Origin: JARFPW01 sp035464655
GTDB taxonomy: Bacteria; Gemmatimonadota; Gemmatimonadetes; Palauibacterales; Palauibacteraceae
Length of the DNA: 64,000 bases
Direction: 5' to 3'
Assembly: GCA_035464655.1 (NCBI GenBank)
Contig: DATHRZ010000012.1
Span: 121,258-185,257, forward strand
The notes beneath the pieces were generated by a model. The model worked only from the letters and a program-made list of their open reading frames with translations. It was not told the DNA's origin and did no database searches. Shown here piece by piece: positions 25,626 to 34,030 of the stretch. How positions within the stretch are numbered: position 1 is the stretch's first letter; each line of letters opens with the position of its first letter. Position numbers and translations under genes: made by a program.

Positions 25626-27557
25626 ATGACACAGGATAGAGCGGAGGCGGGCGGGAGGGTTCACGTCAGCGAGGAAGAGGCGCGGCGGGTCGCTGAAGCG
25701 GCGCGCGAGGCCGGGTGGGCAGAGCATACCTTCGTCCGCGACCTGTTTCTCGGGCAGCTCCAGCTCGACCTGATCCATCCCTATCCGGATCCCGACGAGT
25801 ACATCGGCGACGACTGCCGCGCCTTCCTCGCCGAACTCAAGACGTTCCTCGAGACGGGGGTCGACTCCGAAAAGATCGACCGCGACCGAAAGATCCCCGA
25901 CGAGGTGATCGACCGCCTGCGCGAGATGGGAGCCTTCGGACTGAAGATCCCGAAGGAGTACGGGGGCCACGGCTTCGGGCAGGTGGAATACAGCCAGGTG
26001 ATGGCGCTGCTCGGAAGCGTCGACGGGAGCCTGGTCGCCCTGCTGTCGGCCCATCAGTCGATCGGCGTTCCACAGCCGCTCAAGCTGTTCGGAACCGACC
26101 AGCAGAAGAAGCGCTTCCTGCCGCGACTCGCGGCCGGCGCGATCTCCGCCTTCGCCCTGACCGAGGACGACGTGGGCTCCGACCCGGCCCGCCTGAGCAC
26201 CACATACCGGCTGTCCGACGACGGCGAGCACTGGGTGATCGACGGCGAGAAGCTGTGGACGACGAACGGCACGATCGCCGAGCTGCTCGTGGTGATGGCG
26301 CGCCACGCCGAGACGAAGCGCATCTCGGCGTTCATCGTCGAGACCGACGCGCCGGGGGTCGAGCTCGTCGAGCGCAACCACTTCATGGGGATCCACGGCA
26401 TCGAGAACGGCAACTTCCGGTTCACCGGCGTGCGCGTGCCGAAGGACAACCTGCTGTGGGACGAGGGCAAGGGACTAAAGCTCGCCCTGATCACGCTCAA
26501 CGCCGGACGGCTCAGCATCCCGGCCGTATCGGTCGGCACGGGCAAGATCGCCCTGCGGATCGTGCGCGAGTGGGGCTCGTCCCGCGTGCAGTGGGGGCAG
26601 GCCGTCGGCAAGCACGAGGCGGTCGCGCAGAAGATCGCCTACATCGCCTCGCACACCTTCGCCATGGAGGCCGTGTCGGAATCGGCGGCGATCATGGTCG
26701 ACCGCGGCGGATTCGACATCCGGCTCGAGGCGGCCCTCGCCAAGCTCTACAACACCGAGTACGGCTGGACGATCGTGGACGAGACGGTGCAGACGCGCGG
26801 CGGACGCGGCTACGAGCGCGCCGATTCGCTCAAGGCGCGCGGCGAGGAGCCCGTGCCCGCCGAACGCATGCTGCGCGACTTCCGGATCAACCGAATCTTC
26901 GAGGGCTCGAGCGAGATCATGCGGCTGTTCATCGCCCGCGAGGCCGTCGACAAACACCTGCAGGTGGCGGGTCCGCTGGTCGAGGGAGACCTGGGGATCG
27001 GCGGCAAGCTGGCGCTCCTGCCCAGGGTCGGGCTGTTCTACGCCCTGTGGTACCCGAAGCAGTGGCTCCCCCGCCTGGGCGTCGACCGTGGTTTCGGCCG
27101 CGACCTCGCCCCGCACGTGCGCTTCGTCGAGCGGAATTGCCGCAAGCTCGCCCGCACCCTGTTCCACAAGATGGTCCGGCACGGCGCGGGGCTACAGCGC
27201 AGGCAGATGCTGCTGTTTCGCGGGGTCGACATCGGGGCGGAGCTCTACGCGATGGCCGTGACCTGCGCCCGCGCCCAGATGTTCGTGCGTACGGGCCGGG
27301 CCGAAGCCGAGGCGGCGGTCGAACTCGCCGAGCTGTTCTGCCGCATGGCGCGCCGGCGAGTGGCCGACGGCTTCAGGGGCATGGCCGACAATGACGATCC
27401 GGCGCTGTATCGCACGGCGCGGCGGGTCCTCGACGGCGAGCATCTGTGGATCGAGAAAGGAGTGGCCGAGAACCAGCCCGTGTCGGTTCCCACGGACAGC
27501 TGGAGCTGGCCGGGTGAATCAGGGACCGAAAACGAGGCCGTGCCGGCCGTCAACTGA
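25626..27557 (+). CDS. Acyl-CoA dehydrogenase, long (VLCAD/ACAD9-like)
   Basis: An FAD enzyme that introduces the trans-2 double bond in beta-oxidation. At 643 residues it is much longer than the usual 380. A typical ACAD core (about 60-440) has FALTEDDVGSDPA, LWTTNG and FSGx-like VQTRGGRGYERA, with the catalytic base Glu426 in IFEGSSEIM. A helical C-terminal extension of about 200 residues follows, as in mitochondrial VLCAD and ACAD9, which suggests long-chain substrates and membrane association. The ATG has GGAAGAG upstream. No electron-transfer flavoprotein genes are nearby. It converges on the truncated quinone oxidoreductase gene with an 8-bp overlap. Confidence 0.93.
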   Translation: MTQDRAEAGGRVHVSEEEARRVAEAAREAGWAEHTFVRDLFLGQLQLDLIHPYPDPDEYIGDDCRAFLAELKTFLETGVDSEKIDRDRKIPDEVIDRLREMGAFGLKIPKEYGGHGFGQVEYSQVMALLGSVDGSLVALLSAHQSIGVPQPLKLFGTDQQKKRFLPRLAAGAISAFALTEDDVGSDPARLSTTYRLSDDGEHWVIDGEKLWTTNGTIAELLVVMARHAETKRISAFIVETDAPGVELVERNHFMGIHGIENGNFRFTGVRVPKDNLLWDEGKGLKLALITLNAGRLSIPAVSVGTGKIALRIVREWGSSRVQWGQAVGKHEAVAQKIAYIASHTFAMEAVSESAAIMVDRGGFDIRLEAALAKLYNTEYGWTIVDETVQTRGGRGYERADSLKARGEEPVPAERMLRDFRINRIFEGSSEIMRLFIAREAVDKHLQVAGPLVEGDLGIGGKLALLPRVGLFYALWYPKQWLPRLGVDRGFGRDLAPHVRFVERNCRKLARTLFHKMVRHGAGLQRRQMLLFRGVDIGAELYAMAVTCARAQMFVRTGRAEAEAAVELAELFCRMARRRVADGFRGMADNDDPALYRTARRVLDGEHLWIEKGVAENQPVSVPTDSWSWPGESGTENEAVPAVN

Positions 27558-27936
27558 CCTGAAGGACGATCTTGCCGAGGTTGCGGTCGACGTCGTCGAG
27601 GTCGTCGGGGATGGGAAGAGTCTGGTCGAGCGGCGCCACTAGTCGCTCCGCGTAGGCCGCCCCCGGAACGAGCCCCATCACGCGACGACCCACGACGGCC
27701 GGGTCCACTCCCTCGCCGACTCCCGAGACGACGCCGGCGTACTCGAGCCCGGGAATATCGGCTCGTGTACCGGCCGGTGGTGGGTAGCGGCCGATCCGTT
27801 GCAGTACGTCGGCGCGATTCACGCCGGCGCATCGAACGTCGACTGCCACTTCCGCGGGTCCGGGCTCCGGCGGCTCGACCTCGCTCACCGCGAGAACGTC
27901 GGGACCGCCGGCCCGGAGGATACGGACCGCCTTCAC
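27550..27936 (-). pseudogene. Quinone oxidoreductase with the central domain deleted
   Basis: The first ~110 residues are a normal GroES-like N-terminal domain of the PIG3/QorA family: MKAVRILRAGGPDVL, AGVNRADVLQRIGRYPPP, IPGLEYAGVV. At LPIPDDL, where the family continues into the NADPH-binding Rossmann domain, the frame jumps to DDVDRNLGKIVLQVS, which matches the very C-terminal strand (...NxGKIVL). About 190-200 residues are therefore missing in frame, and no NADPH site remains. The junction lies on the near-repeat GACGACCTC/GACGACGTC. It is a decayed gene or, less likely, a 128-residue domain with a new role. It overlaps the acyl-CoA dehydrogenase 3' end. Confidence 0.8.
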
Positions 27937-27940
27937 CCGA

Positions 27941-28189
27941 TCAGCGGGTCACCAGCCGGTATACCCACAGGAGGAGCACGGCGCCGAGCACGGCGACGAG
28001 CAGGCTGCCGAGATTGAAGCCGTCGATCCCGCCCATGCCGAACATCGTCGCGATCCATCCGCCGATGACGGCGCCGACGATGCCGATCACCATCGTCACC
28101 ACGCAACCGCCCGGATCCTCGCCGGGCATGATCCACTTGGCCAGCGCGCCCGCGATGAGTCCGAACAAAATCCATGACAGGATTCCCAT
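27941..28189 (-). CDS. GlsB/YeaQ/YmgE family membrane protein
   Basis: An 82-residue inner-membrane protein with three predicted helices. It has the family pattern: ILFGLIAGALAKWIMPGEDPGG, then VVTMVIGIVGAVIGGWIA, and a last helix ending VYRLVTR. These transglycosylase-associated or general stress proteins are widespread, with no defined biochemical role. ATG 28189 has CTGGAGG upstream. It lies 4 bp upstream of the truncated quinone oxidoreductase and 104 bp after pyrF. Confidence 0.93.
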   Translation of the reverse strand: MGILSWILFGLIAGALAKWIMPGEDPGGCVVTMVIGIVGAVIGGWIATMFGMGGIDGFNLGSLLVAVLGAVLLLWVYRLVTR

Positions 28190-28293
28190 GATCGTTGCCT
28201 CCAGTGTGCGATTAGGTCAGGCCTTCGGCTACGTACGACCCTACGGCGCCGGAGGGCCTCGAGGTTTCGGGCCGAACCCGGCGCCCATAGTCC

Positions 28294-29037
28294 TCAGTAA
28301 TCTACGGCGTCCCGGATCCTCGCGAGCGCGGCGGCCGGATCGGCGGCCCTCGTGATCGACCGACCGACCACCAGAAAGTCGGCGCCGGCGGCGCGCGCCA
28401 CGGCCGGCGTCGCGACGCGCCGCTGATCGTCGCCGGACTCGCCGGCCATGCGGATCCCCGGCGTCACGACCAGGAAATCGGCGCCACAGGCGAGCCGGAC
28501 GGCCCGCGCCTCGTTCACGCTGCACACCGCCCCGTCGACGCCGGACTCTCGCGCCAGCCCGGCAAGGCGGCCGGCCGTCGCCTCGACGCCGGCCCCCGGG
28601 CCCATCACGGCGGCCAGGGCGGCGTCGTCGAGCGACGTGAGTACCGTAATCGCCAGCAAGCGGAGTGGACGGCGGGCGCCCCCGCCCGGACCGCCGGCGG
28701 CGTCCGCCGCCGCTGTCGACGCGGCACGCAACATCGCTTCGCCACCCGCCGCGTGGACGGTCAGCAGCTCCACTCCGAGCCGCGCGACCGAGCGCACGGC
28801 GCCGGCCACCGTGTTGGGGATGTCGTGCAGCTTGAGGTCGAGGAACACATGCCGCCCCTCGCCCACCAGCCGTTCGACCACGGGGGGGCCGGCGCGCGTG
28901 AACAGCTCGAGGCCCACCTTGTACCAGGTGTCGGACGGCAGCTGTTCGACCAGCTCGAACGCTTCTTCGGGTTCGGGAAAGTCGAGCGCCACGATCACCT
29001 CGGGCACGCCCTCGCTCGGGATCCGCGCGTCAGACAT
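28294..29037 (-). CDS. pyrF: Orotidine-5'-phosphate decarboxylase
   Basis: Last step of UMP synthesis: decarboxylates OMP. The 247-residue TIM barrel has the catalytic motif DLKLHDIPN with Asp67, Lys69 and Asp72, the VALDF start, and the C-terminal GADFLVVGRSI phosphate-binding region. ATG 29037 overlaps the pyrD end by 8 bp; upstream in-frame sequence belongs to pyrD's antisense frames. It completes a pyrK-pyrD-pyrF set. Confidence 0.96.
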   Translation of the reverse strand: MSDARIPSEGVPEVIVALDFPEPEEAFELVEQLPSDTWYKVGLELFTRAGPPVVERLVGEGRHVFLDLKLHDIPNTVAGAVRSVARLGVELLTVHAAGGEAMLRAASTAAADAAGGPGGGARRPLRLLAITVLTSLDDAALAAVMGPGAGVEATAGRLAGLARESGVDGAVCSVNEARAVRLACGADFLVVTPGIRMAGESGDDQRRVATPAVARAAGADFLVVGRSITRAADPAAALARIRDAVDY

Positions 29038-29986
29038 CGGCGGCGACCTCGACAGCACCGACCAGTTCGGCCAGGCAGGCCGCGTCGCTGCGCTCGACGT
29101 GGGCCGCGATGCCGCGATGCACCTCGATGGCCACGTCGGGATCGACGAACAGCGCGGTGCCGATCTGCACGAGGCGCGCGCCCGCGAGAATGTATTGGAG
29201 GGCGTCATTCGCCGAACGGATGCCGCCGATGCCGATGACCGGAAGGCTGACGGCGCGCGCGGCGCACCAGGTCAGGTAGACGCCCATCGGAAGGATGGCC
29301 GGCCCGCTGATACCTCCGCTCGTGTTCCCGATCACCGGGCGCCGACGCTCGACGTCGATGAGCATGCCCGGAAAGGTATTGATCGTGCTCAGTCCGTCCG
29401 CTCCCGCCTCCTCGCACACCCGGGCGTAGAGCCCGATGTCGGGGACGTTCGGCGTGAGCTTGACGACGACCGGGCGCTCGGTGGCGGTACGAACACGCGC
29501 GACGAGCTTCGACAGCGCACCCGGGTCGGTACCAAACAGGGTTCCGCCCTCGACGTTCGGACACGAAACGTTGATCTCGTAGCCCAGAAAACCGTCGGCG
29601 TCGTCGAGGCCGGCCACGACCGCCGCGAACTCGTCGGCCGTGCGGCCGACGACGTTCACGAGCACGCGGGCGCGTCTGAGGTTGGCCGCCAGCCACGGAA
29701 GCTTCTCGGCCCGGAAGCGGTCGAGCCCCACGTTCTGCAGCCCGATGGCGTTGATCATGCCGCCCGGCGTCTCCGCCACTCGATGCGGCGGATTTCCCGG
29801 GCGGGGATCCTCGCTGACCGCCTTCGTCACGAGGCCACCGATCTCGTCCAACGGGATGAGGTCGGAGTACTCCTCGCCGTAGCCGCACGTGCCCGAGGCG
29901 AGGAGGACGGGACTCTGGAACTCGACGCCGAACACGGTCTGCGACAGCGAAGCGGCGCTCCCGCCCGGCGGGCTCACCGGGGCCAT
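29030..29986 (-). CDS. pyrD: Dihydroorotate dehydrogenase, class 1B catalytic subunit
   Basis: Oxidises dihydroorotate to orotate with FMN, passing electrons to PyrK and NAD+. The 318-residue product has LLASGTCGYG at the N-terminus, the catalytic Cys142 in EINVSCPN (class 1 enzymes use Cys rather than Ser), and the FMN site IGIGGIRSANDA. ATG 29986 has GAGGAGGGAGC just upstream. It overlaps pyrK by 13 bp. Adjacent pyrK makes the 1B (heterotetrameric, NAD-linked) type certain in practice. Confidence 0.96.
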   Translation of the reverse strand: MAPVSPPGGSAASLSQTVFGVEFQSPVLLASGTCGYGEEYSDLIPLDEIGGLVTKAVSEDPRPGNPPHRVAETPGGMINAIGLQNVGLDRFRAEKLPWLAANLRRARVLVNVVGRTADEFAAVVAGLDDADGFLGYEINVSCPNVEGGTLFGTDPGALSKLVARVRTATERPVVVKLTPNVPDIGLYARVCEEAGADGLSTINTFPGMLIDVERRRPVIGNTSGGISGPAILPMGVYLTWCAARAVSLPVIGIGGIRSANDALQYILAGARLVQIGTALFVDPDVAIEVHRGIAAHVERSDAACLAELVGAVEVAADV

Positions 29987-30753
29987 GCGAGCTCCCTCCT
30001 CTCGAACACGGGTCCCTCGGTGCACGACTTGACCCAGCGACCGTCGGCCGACCTCACGACGCAACCCTGACAGGTCCCGACTCCGCAGCCCATGTGCTCT
30101 TCCACCGAAACCTCGAGATCGAGATCCGCATCGTCGGCGAGGCGCTCGAGAGCCCTCAGCATCGGCGTCGGCCCACAGCCGAACAGCGCGGGTCGGTCGA
30201 CGGTGTCGATTCCGTCGAGCACGAGACCGGCTCGGCCCGCGCTGCCGTCTTCGGTGAACAGTTCGGCCCGCAGCCCGGTCAGGCGTTCGATCAGGTCGGG
30301 GTCGAATACCCGGTCGGCCGAGCGCTCGCCGTACAGCAGCGACACGTCCGCCCCTCCGCGCAGCGCCTCGGGGACCAGGAACAGGAACGGGGCGAGGCCG
30401 ACGCCGCCGGCCACGCAGACGAGCCGGCGGTCGGCAGGGATCGAGAACGGACGACCCAGCGGGCCGAGCAGCAGAACGCTTTCGCCCCGCCGGAGCGCGC
30501 CCAGGCGCCGAGTTCCGCCTCCGAATTCGCGCACCAGGAGCCCGATCCGCCCGTCGGAGCCCCGCCAGCCGATGCTGAACGGTCGCGGCAGGAAGGGGGC
30601 ATCCAGGTGGTCGAGGCCGAAGCCGATCATCAGGAACTGGCCCGGTCGGGCCGCCGCGGCGAACTCCGGGGCCTCCAGCTCGAGCCACCAGGTTCCGGCG
30701 GCCGTCTGCGCATTGCTGAGCACCCTGGCGCGGCGGCGTAGGGGCCGCGCCAT
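29974..30753 (-). CDS. pyrK: Dihydroorotate dehydrogenase electron transfer subunit
   Basis: FAD- and 2Fe-2S-containing partner of PyrD that relays electrons to NAD+. The 259-residue product has the ferredoxin-reductase fold: FAD motif RPFSIGW near 57-63, NAD site GGVGLAPFLF, FGCGPTPML. The cysteine cluster for the 2Fe-2S centre is C223, C228, C231 and C244 in GCGVGTCQGC and KSCTEG. It immediately follows the TPR lipoprotein gene (stop and start meet at 30753). Confidence 0.95.
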   Translation of the reverse strand: MARPLRRRARVLSNAQTAAGTWWLELEAPEFAAAARPGQFLMIGFGLDHLDAPFLPRPFSIGWRGSDGRIGLLVREFGGGTRRLGALRRGESVLLLGPLGRPFSIPADRRLVCVAGGVGLAPFLFLVPEALRGGADVSLLYGERSADRVFDPDLIERLTGLRAELFTEDGSAGRAGLVLDGIDTVDRPALFGCGPTPMLRALERLADDADLDLEVSVEEHMGCGVGTCQGCVVRSADGRWVKSCTEGPVFERRELAWPR

Positions 30754-32282
30754 CAGAACTCCACGTCGGGCTGGCCCGGCGGGCGGTCGTCGACCTCGTC
30801 CTCCGCGTCGTCGTCCGTCGGCTCGACGAGCACGGCCGTCGTATCGTACAGCATCCGGATCTCGACCAGCCGTCGGCGCAGGTCGCGCTCCGCCTCGACG
30901 TACGCCGAGTCGGCGTCGATGCTGCCCGGCAGGTCCTGGAGGCTCACCCGATACGGATCCGAAGCCGGCAGCGCGGCGAGGTGGGTGCGCAGCCGTTCAT
31001 CGGTCTCGGCCCCCCGGTCACCCGCCCATTCCCCGGCCGGCCAGTCGGCATGGACCATGGCTCCCGCGATCGCCTTCGCCTGCCAGCGGGAGTCGGGCGC
31101 GAGATCCAGATAGCGGAGGTAGAGGCCGCGGGCGACCCGTCGCGCCCCCAACTGTCCACCCGCGACTTCGGCCGCCCGCAGCGCGGCCTCGGCCGCCGCG
31201 GCGCCTCGCGTCTCGTAGGCTTCCACCAGACTGGCGAACTCCTCCACCTGCCGGGAGAGCCGCGCCACATCGGTGGCCACGTCCCGCTCGGGTATCGAGC
31301 GGGCACGCGCCAGTCCCTGGCGTGTCGCGACGATGTCCGCCGGACGCCCGGCCGTTTCGATGCGCAGGCGCGCCGCCCGGTACTCGGCCTCGGCGGCATA
31401 ACGCCCCTCCCGGGTCCGGGCGTTGTCGTAAGAGGCGAGCGCCCCCTCGCGATCGCCCGACAGCTCGAGCGACAAACCGTGGTAGTAGTGGAGCAGTGCC
31501 TCCTTCGTGCCGGTGAGCGCCGGCCGCGACAGCTGCTCCTCGAGCGTGGACGCGAGGCCCTCCGGCGCCCGACGCGCGAGCGTATCGAGCTGCGCGTCCA
31601 TGGCAGTGGCGAAGCTCCCGAAGCTGGCGAGGCGGTCGTCACCGACGACCCCGGCAGTCACCGCGATGGCCTCCTCGTGCCGTCCGGCGTCGGACAGGCC
31701 GCGCGCGAGATCGAGCCGCACTTCGGGAGCGAGGCGATCCTGTTCACTCGCCGCGGCGAGGTCCTCCGCCGCGAGCTCCGCATCGCCCAGATTCAGGCGC
31801 GTGACGCCGCGGTGGAAGTGGAACAGGGCACGGTCTTCGTCGGAGGGCTCACTCGCGAGGCCACGACTGAGCAATCGCTCGGCCTCGGCGAACTCGTCCA
31901 GGTTGCTTCGCGCGATCCCTTCGAGTCCGGCCGCGATCCCGAGCAGGCGCGGATCGTCGGTGAGGGCGGCGACGCCGGCGGCCGTGGCCGCCGCGTCCTC
32001 CGGGTGTTCGCGGGCAATCTCGGCCCTCGCCTTCATCAGGGCCGCGTGGACCGCGTGCTTGCTGTCGGGATGCCGCGTGATGACGCGATCCGTCCTGGCG
32101 ATCACGCTGTCGTACTGGGTGTTGGCCTGCACGCGGTCGCCTGCGCGAGCTCCCTCGACCGCACGATCGTAGGCCTGCTCGGCGTCGTACATGGTGTTGT
32201 AGTAGACGCACGACGCCGAGAGCAGCAGCGTCGCCGCGAGCAGGAACCGCCGGGTCGATACGCGAGTCGGAATTCGGATCAG
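30753..32282 (-). CDS. TPR-like lipoprotein, apparent CTG start
   Basis: A helical-repeat protein rich in Ala and Arg, with tetratricopeptide-like repeats over most of its ~509 residues and an acidic tail (TDDDAEDEVDDRPPG). The first ATG (32192) would miss an obvious lipoprotein leader encoded just upstream: STRRFLLAATLLLSASC followed by VYYNTMYDAE, typical of YYNTMY-type outer-membrane TPR lipoproteins. No ATG, GTG or TTG is available in frame before that leader. CTG at 32282 overlaps the amidase stop as CTGA, parallel to the NTGA junctions elsewhere, and GGGGGA lies upstream. Likely a periplasmic scaffold; the exact role is unknown. Confidence 0.8.
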   Translation of the reverse strand: MIRIPTRVSTRRFLLAATLLLSASCVYYNTMYDAEQAYDRAVEGARAGDRVQANTQYDSVIARTDRVITRHPDSKHAVHAALMKARAEIAREHPEDAAATAAGVAALTDDPRLLGIAAGLEGIARSNLDEFAEAERLLSRGLASEPSDEDRALFHFHRGVTRLNLGDAELAAEDLAAASEQDRLAPEVRLDLARGLSDAGRHEEAIAVTAGVVGDDRLASFGSFATAMDAQLDTLARRAPEGLASTLEEQLSRPALTGTKEALLHYYHGLSLELSGDREGALASYDNARTREGRYAAEAEYRAARLRIETAGRPADIVATRQGLARARSIPERDVATDVARLSRQVEEFASLVEAYETRGAAAAEAALRAAEVAGGQLGARRVARGLYLRYLDLAPDSRWQAKAIAGAMVHADWPAGEWAGDRGAETDERLRTHLAALPASDPYRVSLQDLPGSIDADSAYVEAERDLRRRLVEIRMLYDTTAVLVEPTDDDAEDEVDDRPPGQPDVEF

Positions 32283-33487
32283 CGTCCCCCGAGCAGGGCG
32301 TTGAGGCGCTCCCGCTTCTCATCCAGGTAGCGCCGGATCGCCGTCGCGACCGCCTTCGCCACCGTGCGCTGGTGCTGTGGATCGCGCAGACGGCGCTCGT
32401 CCTCGGCATTCGTGATGAATCCGAGCTCGACGAGCACCGTGGGCATGTTCGACGTCGCGCGCATCAACACCCAATAGGGACCGGGGCGTACGCCACGATC
32501 GGTACTGTCGACGACCCTGCGTAGCTCATTCTGAACGAACCCGCCGAACCTGACGGACTCCTGCAGGTGTGTCCCCTGGTCGAGACCGGCGAGAATGAAC
32601 TCGAGCTGGTCGATGTCGGGGCCTTCGCGATCCTCGGCGCCGGGCACCGTGTTCTCGCGAATCGCCCGCTGGCGGCCCTCTTCCGTGCGCGAGGCGCCGA
32701 GGAAGTACGTCGTGAATCCGCGCGCCGACGTCTTGCCACCCGGCTGGGCATCGACATGGATGGACACGAACATGTCACCCTCGCGCTCCACCGCCATCAG
32801 CGGTCGATCGGGAACGTCGATGAACTCGTCGCCGGTTCGCGTGAGCCAGGGATCGATGCTCTCGACATCCCGCAATTCTTCATAGATCATACGGGAAATT
32901 GCGAGGGTCAGGTGCTTCTCCTGGGTGCCGCTTCGCGGGCTGACCGTGCCGGGATGCCGCCCCCCGTGTCCGGGATCGATGACGACGCGCCACGGGCCGG
33001 GACGACGCGTCGACTCTCCTTCTACGACCCGCGGGACGACCTGGTCACCAGATGAAGCGGACGACGTCCCCCCCGACGAGCCCGCCGACCCGGATGACGA
33101 GGAGGATGCGCCGCGCCGGTCGAACTCGGGCCGCTCGAGGAGCTCGACGGGAACGCGCAGCCGTCCGGCCGCGAGGTACGGGGGATTCGCCAGTTGCACG
33201 AGACGCTTACCGATGCGCACGAAGGGCGAGCCCGGCCGGAGCTCGACGACATCGCCGTTCGCGGCCACGCCCGTCCCGAAACCCGATCGATAGCTGGTCT
33301 CGCTGACGGCCGTGGGCGGCAGCTCGGTCCACACGCGGGTCGGATAGTCGCCCTCGGGCGCCGTTTCCTGCGCGGCCGCGGGCGCCGGCGTGCTCGGCAG
33401 CCAGAGGGCGCCGAGGACCGCGATCGCGCTCAGCCGCCGCACGGCACCCCGCGTTCCGTCACTTCCCCTTTCGCGATCTGAGCGCAC
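32279..33487 (-). CDS. N-acetylmuramoyl-L-alanine amidase (Amidase_3)
   Basis: A zinc enzyme that removes stem peptides from peptidoglycan during cell separation. The 402-residue product has an N-terminal signal peptide ending in APAAAQ. A beta-rich N-terminal region (about 45-120) and a Ser-rich linker (128-147) follow. The catalytic domain has zinc ligands in DPGHGG (His174), E190 (TQEKHLTL), SIHVDA, and the catalytic Glu in VLVELGFITN. The start is GTG 33487, overlapping smpB by 29 bp; GTG 33442, directly before the signal peptide, is an alternative. Amidases of this type are activated by EnvC, which is encoded at 48744. Confidence 0.93.
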   Translation of the reverse strand: MRSDRERGSDGTRGAVRRLSAIAVLGALWLPSTPAPAAAQETAPEGDYPTRVWTELPPTAVSETSYRSGFGTGVAANGDVVELRPGSPFVRIGKRLVQLANPPYLAAGRLRVPVELLERPEFDRRGASSSSSGSAGSSGGTSSASSGDQVVPRVVEGESTRRPGPWRVVIDPGHGGRHPGTVSPRSGTQEKHLTLAISRMIYEELRDVESIDPWLTRTGDEFIDVPDRPLMAVEREGDMFVSIHVDAQPGGKTSARGFTTYFLGASRTEEGRQRAIRENTVPGAEDREGPDIDQLEFILAGLDQGTHLQESVRFGGFVQNELRRVVDSTDRGVRPGPYWVLMRATSNMPTVLVELGFITNAEDERRLRDPQHQRTVAKAVATAIRRYLDEKRERLNALLGGR

Positions 33488-33932
33488 GATCCACCTCCCG
33501 CTGCATGACTTTGCGTTTCATCGTCTCCCGCTTGTCGTGCAGCTTCTTACCCCGCGCCAGGCCGAGTGTCACCTTCGCCCGTCCCCGGGTGAAGTGAAGG
33601 TCGAGCGGGACCAGGGTGAGCCCCTGCTCCGCCGTGCGCGCCGCGAGCCGCTCGATCTCTCGTCGATGCGCGAGCAGCTTGCGCGGTCGCTTCGGATCGG
33701 GCACGTCGATCGACGCCTGCTCGTACGGACTGATGTGCAGGTTGTAGAGCCAGAGCTCGCCGTTGTCGACCCGCGCGAAGGCGTCCGTGAAGCTCGCGTC
33801 GCCCTCGCGCAGCGACTTCACCTCGGCGCCGACGAGAACGAGGCCCGCTTCGAGCTCTTCGAGAATCTCGAACTCGTGGCGAGCCTTGCGGTTGCGAATC
33901 ACGAGCTTTCGGCCTTCGGCCGTACGCGCCAC
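33459..33932 (-). CDS. smpB: SsrA-binding protein SmpB
   Basis: Binds tmRNA and delivers it to stalled ribosomes for trans-translation. The 157-residue product has all family marks: NRKARHEFEILEELEAG, GAEVKSLREG, NLHISPYE, and the basic C-terminal tail KKLHDKRETMKRK. The start is GTG 33932, preceded by GGAGGT, an optimal ribosome-binding site; longer in-frame sequence upstream is not conserved. tmRNA itself is not in the window. It overlaps the amidase gene. Confidence 0.97.
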   Translation of the reverse strand: MARTAEGRKLVIRNRKARHEFEILEELEAGLVLVGAEVKSLREGDASFTDAFARVDNGELWLYNLHISPYEQASIDVPDPKRPRKLLAHRREIERLAARTAEQGLTLVPLDLHFTRGRAKVTLGLARGKKLHDKRETMKRKVMQREVDRALRSRKGK

Positions 33933-34030
33933 CTGACCTCCAGAAGCCACACTGCGGATGCTACGGGACGCGTCGAATGTAGACGGCGGCCGCGGAGCAC
34001 GCCACCGGCGCCCGACCCCGAGCGGCCGTC

